Source of the DNA: Saccharopolyspora hirsuta
GTDB lineage: Bacteria > Actinomycetota > Actinomycetes > Mycobacteriales > Pseudonocardiaceae
Length of the DNA: 64,000 nucleotides
Direction: 5' to 3'
NCBI RefSeq assembly: GCF_008630535.1
Contig: NZ_VWPH01000005.1
Span: forward strand, 1 to 64,000
Positions within the stretch are counted from its first letter, which is position 1. Each line of letters opens with the position of its first letter. Made by a program: the position numbers and the translations under genes. The notes under the pieces are model-generated. The model searched no databases. It was given only the letters and a program-made list of their open reading frames with translations, and was not told the origin of the DNA. This document shows, in pieces, positions 27,047 through 34,875 of this stretch.

Positions 27047-27865
27047 TCAGCGGTGCACTGCGGTCCGGACCACCGCGACCGGGCACGGCGCGTGGTGCAG
27101 GACGCCGTTGGCGACCGAACCGAGCAGCAGCCCGGCGAAGCCACCGCGGCCGCGATGCCCCACGACCAGCAGCTGAGCGGACTCCGCGGCGGAGCACAGG
27201 GCGGCGACCGGGTGCTGGTTGGCCACTCGGCGGTGCACCGGCACGTCGGGGTGCTCGGCGCACCAACCGGCGAGCTGCTCGGCCAGGTGCAGGTCGGCGC
27301 GGGTGCGGATCTCCTGCGGGTCCAGCGGTGGGTAGACGTCGGCGGTGAAGTAGGCGTCCGGCAGGGCCTGCACCGCGACGAGCTCGGCGCGCCGACGGGT
27401 CGCGCAGTCGAAGGCGTGCCGCAGCGCGACCTGGCTGCCGGGCGAGTCGTCGACCCCGACGGCCACCGGCCCGCTGTTGCGGGGTGCGCCGCGCACCACC
27501 GCGACCGGGCAGCGGGCGTGCGCGGCCACGGTCGTGCTGATCGATCCGAGCAGCACCTCGCGGAACGCGCCGTGCCCGCGCGAACCGACGACCAGCAGTC
27601 GCGCGGTCTCGCTGCGGTGCACCAGTTCCCGGGCGGGGTGGCCGTCGGCGACCTCGCCGGTGACCGGCAGCTCCGGCCGCGCCCGGCGGCACCGCTCGAC
27701 CAGGTCCTCGACGGTCCGCTCGGCGTGGTCCGCGCGGGTGGGGTCGTCGTTGACCAGCACCAGGTGCAGCGGCCAACCGGCCCGTGCCGCCTCGGTCCCG
27801 GCCCACAGCGCCGCTCGTGCCGACGGCGGTGAACCGTCGACGCCCACCACGACGGATCTGGTCAT
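27047..27865 (-). CDS. Tandem-domain universal stress protein
   Basis: 272 aa with two UspA domains (about 1-140 and 145-272). Each starts with a VVGVDGS- or AVGVDDS-type strand and ends in an ATP-binding signature (VVGSRGHGAF...LLGS and VVGHRGRGGF...LLGS). It is an ATP-binding Usp of the actinobacterial tandem type, usually linked to hypoxia or stress responses. The direct targets are unknown. It starts divergently from ilvA. Confidence 0.93.
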   Translation of the reverse strand: MTRSVVVGVDGSPPSARAALWAGTEAARAGWPLHLVLVNDDPTRADHAERTVEDLVERCRRARPELPVTGEVADGHPARELVHRSETARLLVVGSRGHGAFREVLLGSISTTVAAHARCPVAVVRGAPRNSGPVAVGVDDSPGSQVALRHAFDCATRRRAELVAVQALPDAYFTADVYPPLDPQEIRTRADLHLAEQLAGWCAEHPDVPVHRRVANQHPVAALCSAAESAQLLVVGHRGRGGFAGLLLGSVANGVLHHAPCPVAVVRTAVHR

Positions 27866-27947
27866 CGCGACCGCCCCCTCCGGGTGCCCAGTGTGCGCGC
27901 TCGGTGGCGGGGCAGCACCCGAGCGCAGTCGGGTCGACCTGCGCCTT

Positions 27948-27953
27948 TAGTAT
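27948..27953 (+). promoter_or_regulatory. -10-like TAGTAT, probable leaderless start of ilvA
   Basis: TAGTAT ends six bases before the ilvA GTG at 27960. The gap (CGTTAA) has no ribosome site. A recognisable -35 is lacking. Confidence 0.55.
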
Positions 27954-27959
27954 CGTTAA

Positions 27960-29210
27960 GTGGCCGAAGAGTTGAGTCCCGCAGCGATCTTCCGAGCCGG
28001 TACCCGCCTGCGGCAGGTGGTCCGGCGCACGCCGCTGGAGACCAGCGGCCGCCTCAGCGGCGAGCTCGGCGTCCCGGTGCGCTTCAAGCGCGAGGACATG
28101 CAGGTCTGCCGCTCCTACAAGGTGCGCGGCGCCTACAACCTGATCTCCTCGCTCGGCGCCGAGGAGCGCGAGCGCGGCGTGGTGTGCGCCAGCGCCGGGA
28201 ACCACGCGCAGGGCTTGGCCTTCGCCTGCCGCGAGCTGAAGATCGAGGGCCGGGTGTACCTCCCGGCCAACACGCCCCGCCAGAAGCGGCGCCGGATCGC
28301 CGAGATCGGCGGCGAGTGGGTGCAGCCGATCATCGTCGGCAGCTCCTTCGACGAGGCCAGCGAGGCGTCCCGGCAGGACAGCGAGCGCACCGGTGCCGTC
28401 TACGTGCACCCGTTCGACGACCCGCGCACCATCGCCGGGCAGGGCACCGTCGGCCTGGAGATCGCCGAGCAGCACGACGGCCCGGTGGACACCGTGATCG
28501 TGCCGGTCGGCGGCGGTGGCCTGCTGGCGGGCGTCGTGCTGTGGCTCAAGGAGCACTTCCCCGAGGTCCGGGTGGTCGGCGCGGAGCCGGCCGGGGCTGC
28601 CAGCATGCGCGCCGCGCTGGAGCACGGCGGGCCGATCGCGCTGCCCGAGGTGGACACGTTCGTCGACGGTGCCGCGGTCGGGCGCGTCGGCGACCTGAGC
28701 TACCGCGTGGTGCGGGAGCTGGTGGACGAGATCGTGGCGGTGCCCGAAGGTGCGGTGTGCACCGAGATGATCGAGCTGTACCAGACCGAGGGCATCATCG
28801 CCGAGCCCGCCGGTGCGCTGGCCAGCGCTGCAGCGCGGCTGCCGCTGGAGCGCCCGGTGCAGGGGCCGGTGGTGTGCGTGGTCTCGGGCGGCAACAACGA
28901 CCTGAGCCGCTACGGCGAGGTCGTGGAGCGCTCCCTGCTGCACGAGGGGCTGCGGCACTACTTCCTGGTGACGTTCCCGCAGGAGCCGGGCGCGCTGCGG
29001 CACTTCCTGGACGACGTGCTCGACGACGGCCAGGACATCGTGGCCTTCGAGTACGTCAAGAAGAACAACCGCGAGACGGGTCCGGCGCTGGTGGGCATCG
29101 AGCTGGACCGCGCCGACGAGCTGGAGGGCCTGCTGAGGCGGATGAAGGAGTCCCCGTTGCAGATCGAGCAGGTCTCGCCGGGCTCGCCGCTGTTCTCCTT
29201 CCTGCTCTGA
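27960..29210 (+). CDS. ilvA: Threonine dehydratase, biosynthetic type
   Basis: 416 aa. PLP-binding Lys is K54 in CRSYKVRGAYN; the phosphate loop is VPVGGGGLLAG and the Ser/Gly loop SAGNHAQG. A C-terminal ACT-like domain (about 330-416, HYFLVTFPQEPGALRHF) indicates allosteric control, as expected for isoleucine feedback. The enzyme converts threonine to 2-oxobutanoate. It has a single regulatory domain, as in short actinobacterial IlvA. It ends before a strong hairpin. Confidence 0.95.
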   Translation: MAEELSPAAIFRAGTRLRQVVRRTPLETSGRLSGELGVPVRFKREDMQVCRSYKVRGAYNLISSLGAEERERGVVCASAGNHAQGLAFACRELKIEGRVYLPANTPRQKRRRIAEIGGEWVQPIIVGSSFDEASEASRQDSERTGAVYVHPFDDPRTIAGQGTVGLEIAEQHDGPVDTVIVPVGGGGLLAGVVLWLKEHFPEVRVVGAEPAGAASMRAALEHGGPIALPEVDTFVDGAAVGRVGDLSYRVVRELVDEIVAVPEGAVCTEMIELYQTEGIIAEPAGALASAAARLPLERPVQGPVVCVVSGGNNDLSRYGEVVERSLLHEGLRHYFLVTFPQEPGALRHFLDDVLDDGQDIVAFEYVKKNNRETGPALVGIELDRADELEGLLRRMKESPLQIEQVSPGSPLFSFLL

Positions 29211-29224
29211 TCCCGCGCGCACGA

Positions 29225-29261
29225 AGGGCCCCTCCCGCCCGGCCTGGGCGGAAGGGGCCCT
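29225..29261. terminator. Bidirectional terminator after ilvA
   Basis: Sixteen-base arms starting AGGGCCCC and ending GGGGCCCT with one mismatch and a five-base loop. It lies between the convergent ends of ilvA and the 29269 gene. Confidence 0.88.
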
Positions 29262-29268
29262 GAGCTGT

Positions 29269-30042
29269 TCAGGAGCGGGTGGCGCGGTCGGCCAGGACGC
29301 GGACCATCTCGGCCACCGAGGCGCAGCGCGCCGCGCGGACCGCGTCGAACAGCGGGCGCAGCGCGTCGGTGCGGGCACGGATCGCCGAGGCGGACAGGGC
29401 GCCGCCGGGCGAGTCCTCGGTGGCCACCCACAGGATCGCTTCGACCTCGGTGGCGCGCTGCAGGATCCGCAGGGTGCGCTGGGGGACGTCCTCGGGCCAG
29501 TCGGGAGCCGGTCGGGAGGCGACCGTCGCGGCGATCTCCTCGCGCACGCCGGGGCGCTGCTTGGCGACACCGAGCTCGATCAGCGCGGTGGCGGCTTCGC
29601 GCATCGCCGAGGCCATGCCGTGCTCGGCCTCGCCGATCGGCAGGTGCTCGGCCGGGGGCAGCTCGCCGGTGCCGAACACCGTCCAGCGCAGGATTCCCTC
29701 GGCGACGCGCTCCGGGACCAGCCCGAGACCCGCGTCGGGCAGCACGACGGCTTCGCCGACGCGCATGGCCAGCTTCGCGAAGGGGCTCGACCCGCCGAGC
29801 CCGCGGGCGTCGCCGGGGACCGGCAGGACCAGTTCGCCGTCGGTCGCGCCGGCCTTGCGCAGCGCCGCCAGCAGCAGCGCGGGACCGGCGGGGGTGTCGT
29901 GCGGGCCGGGGAGGTCCAGCCGCGCGGCCAGATCTTCGTCGGCGGCGCGGACTTCCTGCGATTCGGCCCAGGTCTGCAGGGCGTCGAGCACGTCGTCCGA
30001 GGCGGCTGCACCGTGCAGCCAGGCGGACGTCCAGACAACCAT
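29269..30042 (-). CDS. Conserved hypothetical protein
   Basis: 257 aa from the ATG at 30042 (VVWTSAWLHG follows); seven more upstream codons are possible. Soluble, Ala/Glu-rich, no membrane segment and no motif I recognise. Codon use is normal and the frame is bounded by a terminator, so it is likely real. Its divergent neighbour is the DUF3097 gene. A TACCCT hexamer at 30073-30078 (minus) could be its -10. Confidence 0.75.
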   Translation of the reverse strand: MVVWTSAWLHGAAASDDVLDALQTWAESQEVRAADEDLAARLDLPGPHDTPAGPALLLAALRKAGATDGELVLPVPGDARGLGGSSPFAKLAMRVGEAVVLPDAGLGLVPERVAEGILRWTVFGTGELPPAEHLPIGEAEHGMASAMREAATALIELGVAKQRPGVREEIAATVASRPAPDWPEDVPQRTLRILQRATEVEAILWVATEDSPGGALSASAIRARTDALRPLFDAVRAARCASVAEMVRVLADRATRS

Positions 30043-30181
30043 CGTGGCGCTTGGGCAAGGCACGTCGAGAAAGGGTACGGACCCGGTGGCGGGATGCGCG
30101 TCGGGGGGAGGGCGAGTGTGATCTGCTCGGCTCGGCGCGCCGCCCGCCGCGGGCCGCCCGATCGGATTACGGTCACACCTC

Positions 30182-30997
30182 GTGCGTTCGGTTGACTACG
30201 GCAAGGACGTCCTCGCGGGCCCCCGCCGCAAGAAGGTGCCCGAGATCCCCGCCGAACCGGGGCTGGTGGTCGAGGACCCGGCCAGCGGGTTCTGCGGGGC
30301 GGTGCTGCGGGTGGAGAAGAACAACGTGGTGCTGGAGGACCGCCACGGCAAGCAGCGGTTGTTCCCGATGCGCCCGGCGGCGTTCCTGCACGAGGGCAGA
30401 CCGGCGACGCTGGTGCCGGTGCCCGCCGCGGCGCAGCGCAAGCCCGCCCGGTCGGCGTCGGGTTCGGTGCGCGTCGAGGGGTTGCGGGCGCGCACCGCGC
30501 GCGGCAGCCGCATCTGGGTCGAAGGTCTGCACGACGCCGAGCTGGTGGAGCGGATCTGGGGGCACGACCTGCGGGTCGAGGGCGTGGTGGTGGAGCCGCT
30601 GCACGGCGTGGACGACCTGCCGGGGATGCTCGCCGAGTTCGGCCCCGAACCGGGGCGCCGGGTCGGGGTGCTGGTCGACCACCTGGTGTCCGGCAGCAAG
30701 GAGTCCCGGCTGGTCGACGGCGTCGACGATCCGCACGTGCTCATCACCGGTCACCCGTTCGTGGACATCTGGGAGGCGGTGAAGCCGCAGGCGGTGGGCA
30801 TCCGGGCCTGGCCGCGGGTGCCGCGCGGCACCGACTGGAAGCAGGGCGTGTGCGCCCAGCTGGGCTGGGGCGAACCGGCCGACGGGTGGCGGCGGGTGCT
30901 GTCCGCGGTGTCCGGCTTCCGCGACGTGGAGGCACCGCTGCTGGCCGCGGTGGAGCAGCTGATCGACTTCGTGACGGCGGACGCGCCGGGCCGCTGA
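30182..30997 (+). CDS. DUF3097 family protein
   Basis: 271 aa. Opens with VRSVDYGKDVLAGPRRKKVPE and contains WVEGLHDAELVERIWGHDLRVEGVVVEPLHG, VGVLVDHLVSGSKESRL and ITGHPFVDIWEAVKP, diagnostic of DUF3097. The middle looks like a Toprim-type fold (EGLHDAEL, LVDHLVSGSKE), suggesting nucleic-acid or phosphate chemistry; that is inference. The GTG at 30182 has no ribosome site, and TACGGT lies eight bases upstream. Confidence 0.88.
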   Translation: MRSVDYGKDVLAGPRRKKVPEIPAEPGLVVEDPASGFCGAVLRVEKNNVVLEDRHGKQRLFPMRPAAFLHEGRPATLVPVPAAAQRKPARSASGSVRVEGLRARTARGSRIWVEGLHDAELVERIWGHDLRVEGVVVEPLHGVDDLPGMLAEFGPEPGRRVGVLVDHLVSGSKESRLVDGVDDPHVLITGHPFVDIWEAVKPQAVGIRAWPRVPRGTDWKQGVCAQLGWGEPADGWRRVLSAVSGFRDVEAPLLAAVEQLIDFVTADAPGR

Positions 30998-31061
30998 ACC
31001 GGACGAAGTCACACGTTGATCACGCCGCGCGGATCTGGTCTCGCGGTGCTGGGGCGTCTGC

Positions 31062-31067
31062 CACCAT
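31062..31067 (+). promoter_or_regulatory. -10-like CACCAT before nfeD
   Basis: CACCAT ends six bases before the nfeD ATG (31074), with GGGGGT between. This matches the spacing seen at other likely leaderless genes here. A weaker match than TAnnnT. Confidence 0.35.
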
Positions 31068-31073
31068 GGGGGT

Positions 31074-31508
31074 ATGACGCCCGCGCTGCTGTGGTTGATC
31101 GCCGGGGTGCTGCTGATCGCCGCTGAGGTCCTCTCCGGCGAGTTCGTCCTGGTGATGCTCGGTGCCGCGGCGCTGGGAGCTGCCGGGGCGTCCGCGCTGG
31201 GGGCGCCGCTGCCGGTGGACGCCGTGGTCTTCGCGGTGCTGGGGCTGGGGCTGATCTTCATCGCGCGTCCCGCGCTCAAGCGGCGGCTGATGAGCCACCC
31301 GCTGGAGCTCAAGACCAATGTGGACGCGCTGGTGGGCAAGCGCGCGGTGGCGGAATCCACAGTGGATGTCCATGGTGGGCAGGTGCGCATCGACGGTTCG
31401 GTGTGGTCGGCGCGGGCGTTGGACGAAACGCAGGTCATCGAGGCGGGTCAGACTGTCACCGTGATCGAGATCGCGGGCGCGACGGCAGTGGTGTCGGCCG
31501 AGCTGTGA
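31074..31508 (+). CDS. NfeD family membrane protein
   Basis: 144 aa. Two to three membrane helices (about 5-75) followed by a C-terminal OB-fold NfeD domain (about 85-144: LVGKRAVAESTV...GQVRIDGSVWSA). These short NfeD proteins pair with SPFH/stomatin proteins in membrane microdomains, and the next gene, ten bases on, is exactly that partner. Confidence 0.92.
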   Translation: MTPALLWLIAGVLLIAAEVLSGEFVLVMLGAAALGAAGASALGAPLPVDAVVFAVLGLGLIFIARPALKRRLMSHPLELKTNVDALVGKRAVAESTVDVHGGQVRIDGSVWSARALDETQVIEAGQTVTVIEIAGATAVVSAEL

Positions 31509-31518
31509 GGAGACGAGG

Positions 31519-32667
31519 GTGGAGTTTGGCGGACTGATCGTGCTGGTGGTCGTGGTGCTGCTGGTGCTGATCATCGCGGTGAAATCGGTGATGGTGGTGC
31601 CGCAGGCGCAGTCGGCCGTGATCGAACGCCTCGGCAAGTTTCGGTCGGTGGCCGAGCCGGGGCTGACCTTCCTGGTGCCGTTCCTGGACCGGGTGCGCGC
31701 CAAGATCGACCTGCGCGAGCAGGTGGTGTCGTTCCCGCCGCAGCCGGTGATCACCCAGGACAACCTGACGGTGTCCATCGACACCGTGGTGTACTTCCAG
31801 GTCACCGACTCGCGCTCGGCGGTGTACGAGATCTCCAACTACATCGTCGCGGTGGAGCAGCTGACCACCACCACGCTGCGCAACGTGGTCGGCGCGATGA
31901 GCCTGGAGGAGACGCTGACCTCCCGCGACGCGATCAACACCCAGCTGCGCGGGGTGCTGGACCAGGAGACCGGCCGGTGGGGCATCCGCGTCGCGCGGGT
32001 CGAGCTCAAGGCGATCGACCCGCCGCCGTCGATCCAGGACTCGATGGAGAAGCAGATGCGCGCCGACCGGGAGAAGCGCGCGATGATCCTCAACGCCGAG
32101 GGCGCCCGGGAGTCGGCGATCAAGACCGCCGAGGGCGAGAAGCAGGCCGCGATCCTGGCGGCCGAGGGCCAGAAGCAGGCGGCGATCCTGGCGGCCGAGG
32201 CCGACCGGCAGTCCAGCATCCTGCGCGCGCAGGGCGAGCGGGCCAGCCGGTACCTGCAGGCGCAGGGCCAGGCCAAGGCGATCGAGAAGATCTTCGCGGC
32301 GGTCAAGCGCGGCAAGCCGACGCCGGAGCTGCTGGCCTACCAGTACCTGCAGACGCTGCCGCAGATGGCGCAGGGCGACGCCAACAAGGTGTGGGTGGTG
32401 CCCAGCGAGTTCGGCAAGTCCCTGGAGGGCTTCGCGCGGATGCTCGGCGCTCCTGGCGACGACGGCGTGTTCCGCTACGAGCCGCCGAAGGAGGAACCGC
32501 CGACCTCGGTGCCGGAGGAGGAAGAGGAGTCGGTCAAGGCCTGGTTCGACACCTCCACCACGCCGGAGGTCGCCGAGGCGGTGCGCGCCGCCGAGGCGGT
32601 GGCCCGCAAGGAGGTGCCGAGCCCGACGCTCGGCAACCAGATCACGCCGCCGGACCAGCCCAGCTGA
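31519..32667 (+). CDS. SPFH/band-7 (stomatin/paraslipin) protein
   Basis: 382 aa. N-terminal membrane segment (2-24), band-7 domain (about 25-180: VPQAQSAVIERLGKF...IDPPPSIQDSMEKQMRADREKRA), an Ala/Glu/Lys/Gln-rich coiled coil with AAEGQKQAAI-type repeats (about 190-260), and an acidic tail. QmcA/paraslipin type, organising membrane microdomains with the NfeD protein upstream. GTG start at 31519. In a hopanoid-making organism, microdomain scaffolds are a plausible functional link. Confidence 0.93.
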   Translation: MEFGGLIVLVVVVLLVLIIAVKSVMVVPQAQSAVIERLGKFRSVAEPGLTFLVPFLDRVRAKIDLREQVVSFPPQPVITQDNLTVSIDTVVYFQVTDSRSAVYEISNYIVAVEQLTTTTLRNVVGAMSLEETLTSRDAINTQLRGVLDQETGRWGIRVARVELKAIDPPPSIQDSMEKQMRADREKRAMILNAEGARESAIKTAEGEKQAAILAAEGQKQAAILAAEADRQSSILRAQGERASRYLQAQGQAKAIEKIFAAVKRGKPTPELLAYQYLQTLPQMAQGDANKVWVVPSEFGKSLEGFARMLGAPGDDGVFRYEPPKEEPPTSVPEEEEESVKAWFDTSTTPEVAEAVRAAEAVARKEVPSPTLGNQITPPDQPS

Positions 32668-32680
32668 CCCAGGTGAGCCG

Positions 32681-32713
32681 TTGAGGGCGCCCGCTCGCCG
32701 CGGGCGCCCTCAA
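32681..32713. terminator. Bidirectional terminator after the SPFH gene
   Basis: Perfect 13-bp stem TTGAGGGCGCCCG / CGGGCGCCCTCAA with a seven-base loop, between convergent genes. Confidence 0.92.
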
Positions 32714-32732
32714 CTCGTTTCGGGGGGAGTTC

Positions 32733-33125
32733 TCAGGTTCCTGCGTAGGTCCCGAAGCTCCAGAGGTTGCCCTCGGGGTCGCGGACGACGAAGTCGCGCG
32801 AGCCGTAGTCCTGGTCCCTCGGCGCGTAGAGCGATTCGGCTCCAGCAGCCAGGGCGCGTTCGTACAGCGCGTCGATGTCGTCGGCGACCACGTAGTTGCT
32901 CGCGGAACCCTTCTGCTGGGCGAACGGGCTTTCCGGGTCGCAGGTGCCGATCATGATGCCGCCGCCGCGCGGCCAGCGGAGTTCGGCGTGCACGATCTCG
33001 CCGTCGTCACCGGGCACGATGAGGGCTTCCTCGAAGCCGAACGCCTCGACCAGGAAGCGGATGCCCGCCTTCTTGTCGAGGTAGGGGACCAGCGGCCAGA
33101 TTCCGGTCGGTGCTGTGTTGGTCAT
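32733..33125 (-). CDS. VOC (glyoxalase/bleomycin-resistance fold) protein
   Basis: 130 aa. VOC fold with a YLDKKAGIRFLVEAFGFEEA opening, RGGGIMIG, and the end motif YGSRDFVVRDPEGNLWSFG typical of PhnB/glyoxalase-like proteins. Binding partner unknown. A CATCCT hexamer lies six bases upstream of the ATG. Its upstream neighbour on the same strand is the AraC regulator, four bases away, so the two may be co-transcribed. Confidence 0.88.
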   Translation of the reverse strand: MTNTAPTGIWPLVPYLDKKAGIRFLVEAFGFEEALIVPGDDGEIVHAELRWPRGGGIMIGTCDPESPFAQQKGSASNYVVADDIDALYERALAAGAESLYAPRDQDYGSRDFVVRDPEGNLWSFGTYAGT

Positions 33126-33129
33126 GGCC

Positions 33130-33954
33130 TCAGGATGCGGTGCCGAGGTGCTGCGCGCCTTGGACGAATGGAAGCTCCTCGGCGATCCACTGCGATGGGG
33201 TCACCCCGGCGAACTCCCGCCAGTCCCGGTTGAAGTGGGCCTGGTCGGTGTAGCCGCAGTCGGCGGCGATGTCGGCCAAGCTGGTCGGGTGCCCGGCGAC
33301 GAGCCTGCGGCGGGCGGCCTGGAAGCGCAGCACGCGTCCCAGCAGTTTGGGGGAGGGGCCGAACTCGCGGCGGAACCGCGCACCGAGGTGCTGGCGGCTC
33401 CAGCCCACTTCGTCGGCCAGCTCGGCGATCGGGACGTGCCCGTCGGTCTCGGTCATGCGCCGCCAGACCCAGCCGAGTTCGGGGGAGGGAAGCGCCGCCG
33501 GGGTGGCGAGTCGGCGGAGCGTCGCGCAGAGCACGTCGAACCGTTCGCTCCAGGTGCTCACCGACCGCAGCCGCTCGGTGAGCTCGGCGGCGGCCGGGCC
33601 GAGCAGATCGGCCAGGTGGAGGCCGGTGTCGGCGAGTTCACCGGCGGGCACGCCCAGCAGGGCCCGCGCGCCGAGCGGGGTGAGGCCCAGCTGGATGCCG
33701 TGCTGGAACTCGCCGTGCTGGATCGTCGCGGGCTTGCTGTGCAGCCCGCCGACGAGCGCGGTGTAGGACATGTGCTGCCCGGTGTCGAAGGTGACGTCCA
33801 CCGTTTCGTCCAGCGTGATGATCGCGGTCAGGCTCGACGAGGGCAGGCCGCGGTGCACGCCGGGCGCGGACAGCAGCCGGTAGCCGCTGATCTCGCTGAT
33901 CAGCGCCCGGAGTCCGGGTGGCGGGGTTGCCTTGACGTACTGCGACGTGGCCAC
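33130..33954 (-). CDS. AraC family transcriptional regulator
   Basis: 274 aa. N-terminal sensing region (1-150, VHRGLPSSSLTAIITLDE) and a C-terminal double helix-turn-helix (about 170-265: IAELADEVGWSRQHLGARFRREFG and SLADIAADCGYTDQAHFNRDW). The family often controls an adjacent gene, here the VOC protein. GTG start at 33954; TAACCT lies six bases upstream, fitting a leaderless mRNA. Confidence 0.92.
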   Translation of the reverse strand: MATSQYVKATPPPGLRALISEISGYRLLSAPGVHRGLPSSSLTAIITLDETVDVTFDTGQHMSYTALVGGLHSKPATIQHGEFQHGIQLGLTPLGARALLGVPAGELADTGLHLADLLGPAAAELTERLRSVSTWSERFDVLCATLRRLATPAALPSPELGWVWRRMTETDGHVPIAELADEVGWSRQHLGARFRREFGPSPKLLGRVLRFQAARRRLVAGHPTSLADIAADCGYTDQAHFNRDWREFAGVTPSQWIAEELPFVQGAQHLGTAS

Positions 33955-33960
33955 GCCCCG

Positions 33961-33966
33961 AGGTTA
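33961..33966 (-). promoter_or_regulatory. -10-like TAACCT of the araC-type gene
   Basis: On the minus strand TAACCT then CGGGGC then GTG. The spacing of six bases implies a leaderless transcript; there is no ribosome site. Confidence 0.5.
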
Positions 33967-34020
33967 GGTGCTCGTCCTGACACCCGTGGTCCGGCTGCGT
34001 GATCGGGTTTTGTCACGTTG

Positions 34021-34052
34021 ATTAGTTCAGTGTTGACTGAATTTAATCCGCC
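34021..34052 (+). repeat. TTCAGTGT element, copy B (palindromic)
   Basis: The core TTCAGTGTTGACTGAA (34026-34041) has perfect six-base arms TTCAGT / ACTGAA, followed by TTTAATCC. It lies about 70 bases upstream of the AraC-type gene and 40 bases past the GntR gene's end. It could be an operator. Confidence 0.55.
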
Positions 34053-34092
34053 TCGGCGCCACGTCAGGCCTGCTCGTTCCGGCAAGAACCGC

Positions 34093-34806
34093 TCAGAGGT
34101 CGTCGGAGTCCGGGTCGAGGTAGGGGCCGCCCGCGACGCCGAAGGCGCGGACCGTGCCGAGCAGGTGCTCGCGCAGCCGGGCCTTGGCGAGCTCGGCGTC
34201 GCCGTCCCGCAGCGCCGCCGCGACCTGGGCGTGCTGGTGGGTGATCCGGGGGCGGGCGGCGTGCGTGCGGGCCGTGGCGGTGATGCGCATCTGCTTGTCG
34301 CGCAGGGCGTTGTAGAGGTCCGCGACGACGGGGTTCCCGGCCGCGGCGACTAGTGCGGCGTGGAAGGCCCGGTCGGCTTCGTGCATACCGGCGTCGCTGA
34401 GCTCAGCGGTGTCGCAGGCCGGGTGCTCGGCGAGCTCCGCGCCGATGGCGGTCATCGCCTCGTCGCCCTGCGCGGCGAGCTTGTCGATGGCGAAGCTCTC
34501 CAGCGCCAGGCGGGCTTCCACAACGGCCCGGGCCTCGGCGGCGGTGACCGGCACGACGAGTGCACCGCGCTTCGGGTACAGCCGCAGGAACCCCTCGGTC
34601 TGCAGGCGCAGGAAGGCCTCGCGCACGGGCGTGCGGGACATCTGCAGGGCGCTGGCCACCTCGCCCTCGGACAGCAGCTCGCCGTCGGGGTAGCTGCCGT
34701 CCAGGAGTCCGGCCTTGACGTGCTGGTAGGCGCGGTCGGCGGCGGGCGCCTCCGGCGCGGCCGCAGTGGCGGAGGACACGGATTCGCGTGGTGTTGCGCT
34801 CGACAC
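34093..34806 (-). CDS. GntR/FadR family regulator next to an MFS transporter
   Basis: 237 aa. Winged-helix GntR domain (about 25-90: AYQHVKAGLLDGSY, LSEGEVASALQMSRTPVREAFLRL) and C-terminal FCD ligand domain (about 95-220, with the metal-site His residues in EADRAFHAALV and LREHLL). It is divergent from the MFS gene, with a 27-bp operator-like repeat between them, so self-control and control of the transporter are likely. GTG start at 34806 with TACGAT six bases upstream. Confidence 0.93.
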   Translation of the reverse strand: MSSATPRESVSSATAAAPEAPAADRAYQHVKAGLLDGSYPDGELLSEGEVASALQMSRTPVREAFLRLQTEGFLRLYPKRGALVVPVTAAEARAVVEARLALESFAIDKLAAQGDEAMTAIGAELAEHPACDTAELSDAGMHEADRAFHAALVAAAGNPVVADLYNALRDKQMRITATARTHAARPRITHQHAQVAAALRDGDAELAKARLREHLLGTVRAFGVAGGPYLDPDSDDL

Positions 34807-34812
34807 GAGGTC

Positions 34813-34818
34813 ATCGTA
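34813..34818 (-). promoter_or_regulatory. -10-like TACGAT of the GntR gene
   Basis: TACGAT, GACCTC, GTG on the minus strand: six-base spacing, no ribosome site, hence a probable leaderless start. The operator repeat begins ten bases further upstream. Confidence 0.5.
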
Positions 34819-34827
34819 CTTCCACCC

Positions 34828-34854
34828 AACTTGTATCTATGGTGAATACAAGTT
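34828..34854. promoter_or_regulatory. GntR-type operator between regulator and MFS genes
   Basis: Perfect nine-base arms AACTTGTAT / ATACAAGTT around nine bases. The TTGTAT...ATACAA core is typical of GntR-family sites. It lies just upstream of the GntR -10 and about 22 bases before the MFS start, so binding could block both promoters. Confidence 0.8.
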
Positions 34855-34875
34855 TTCCCGGAGAGGAGTTCCGAG

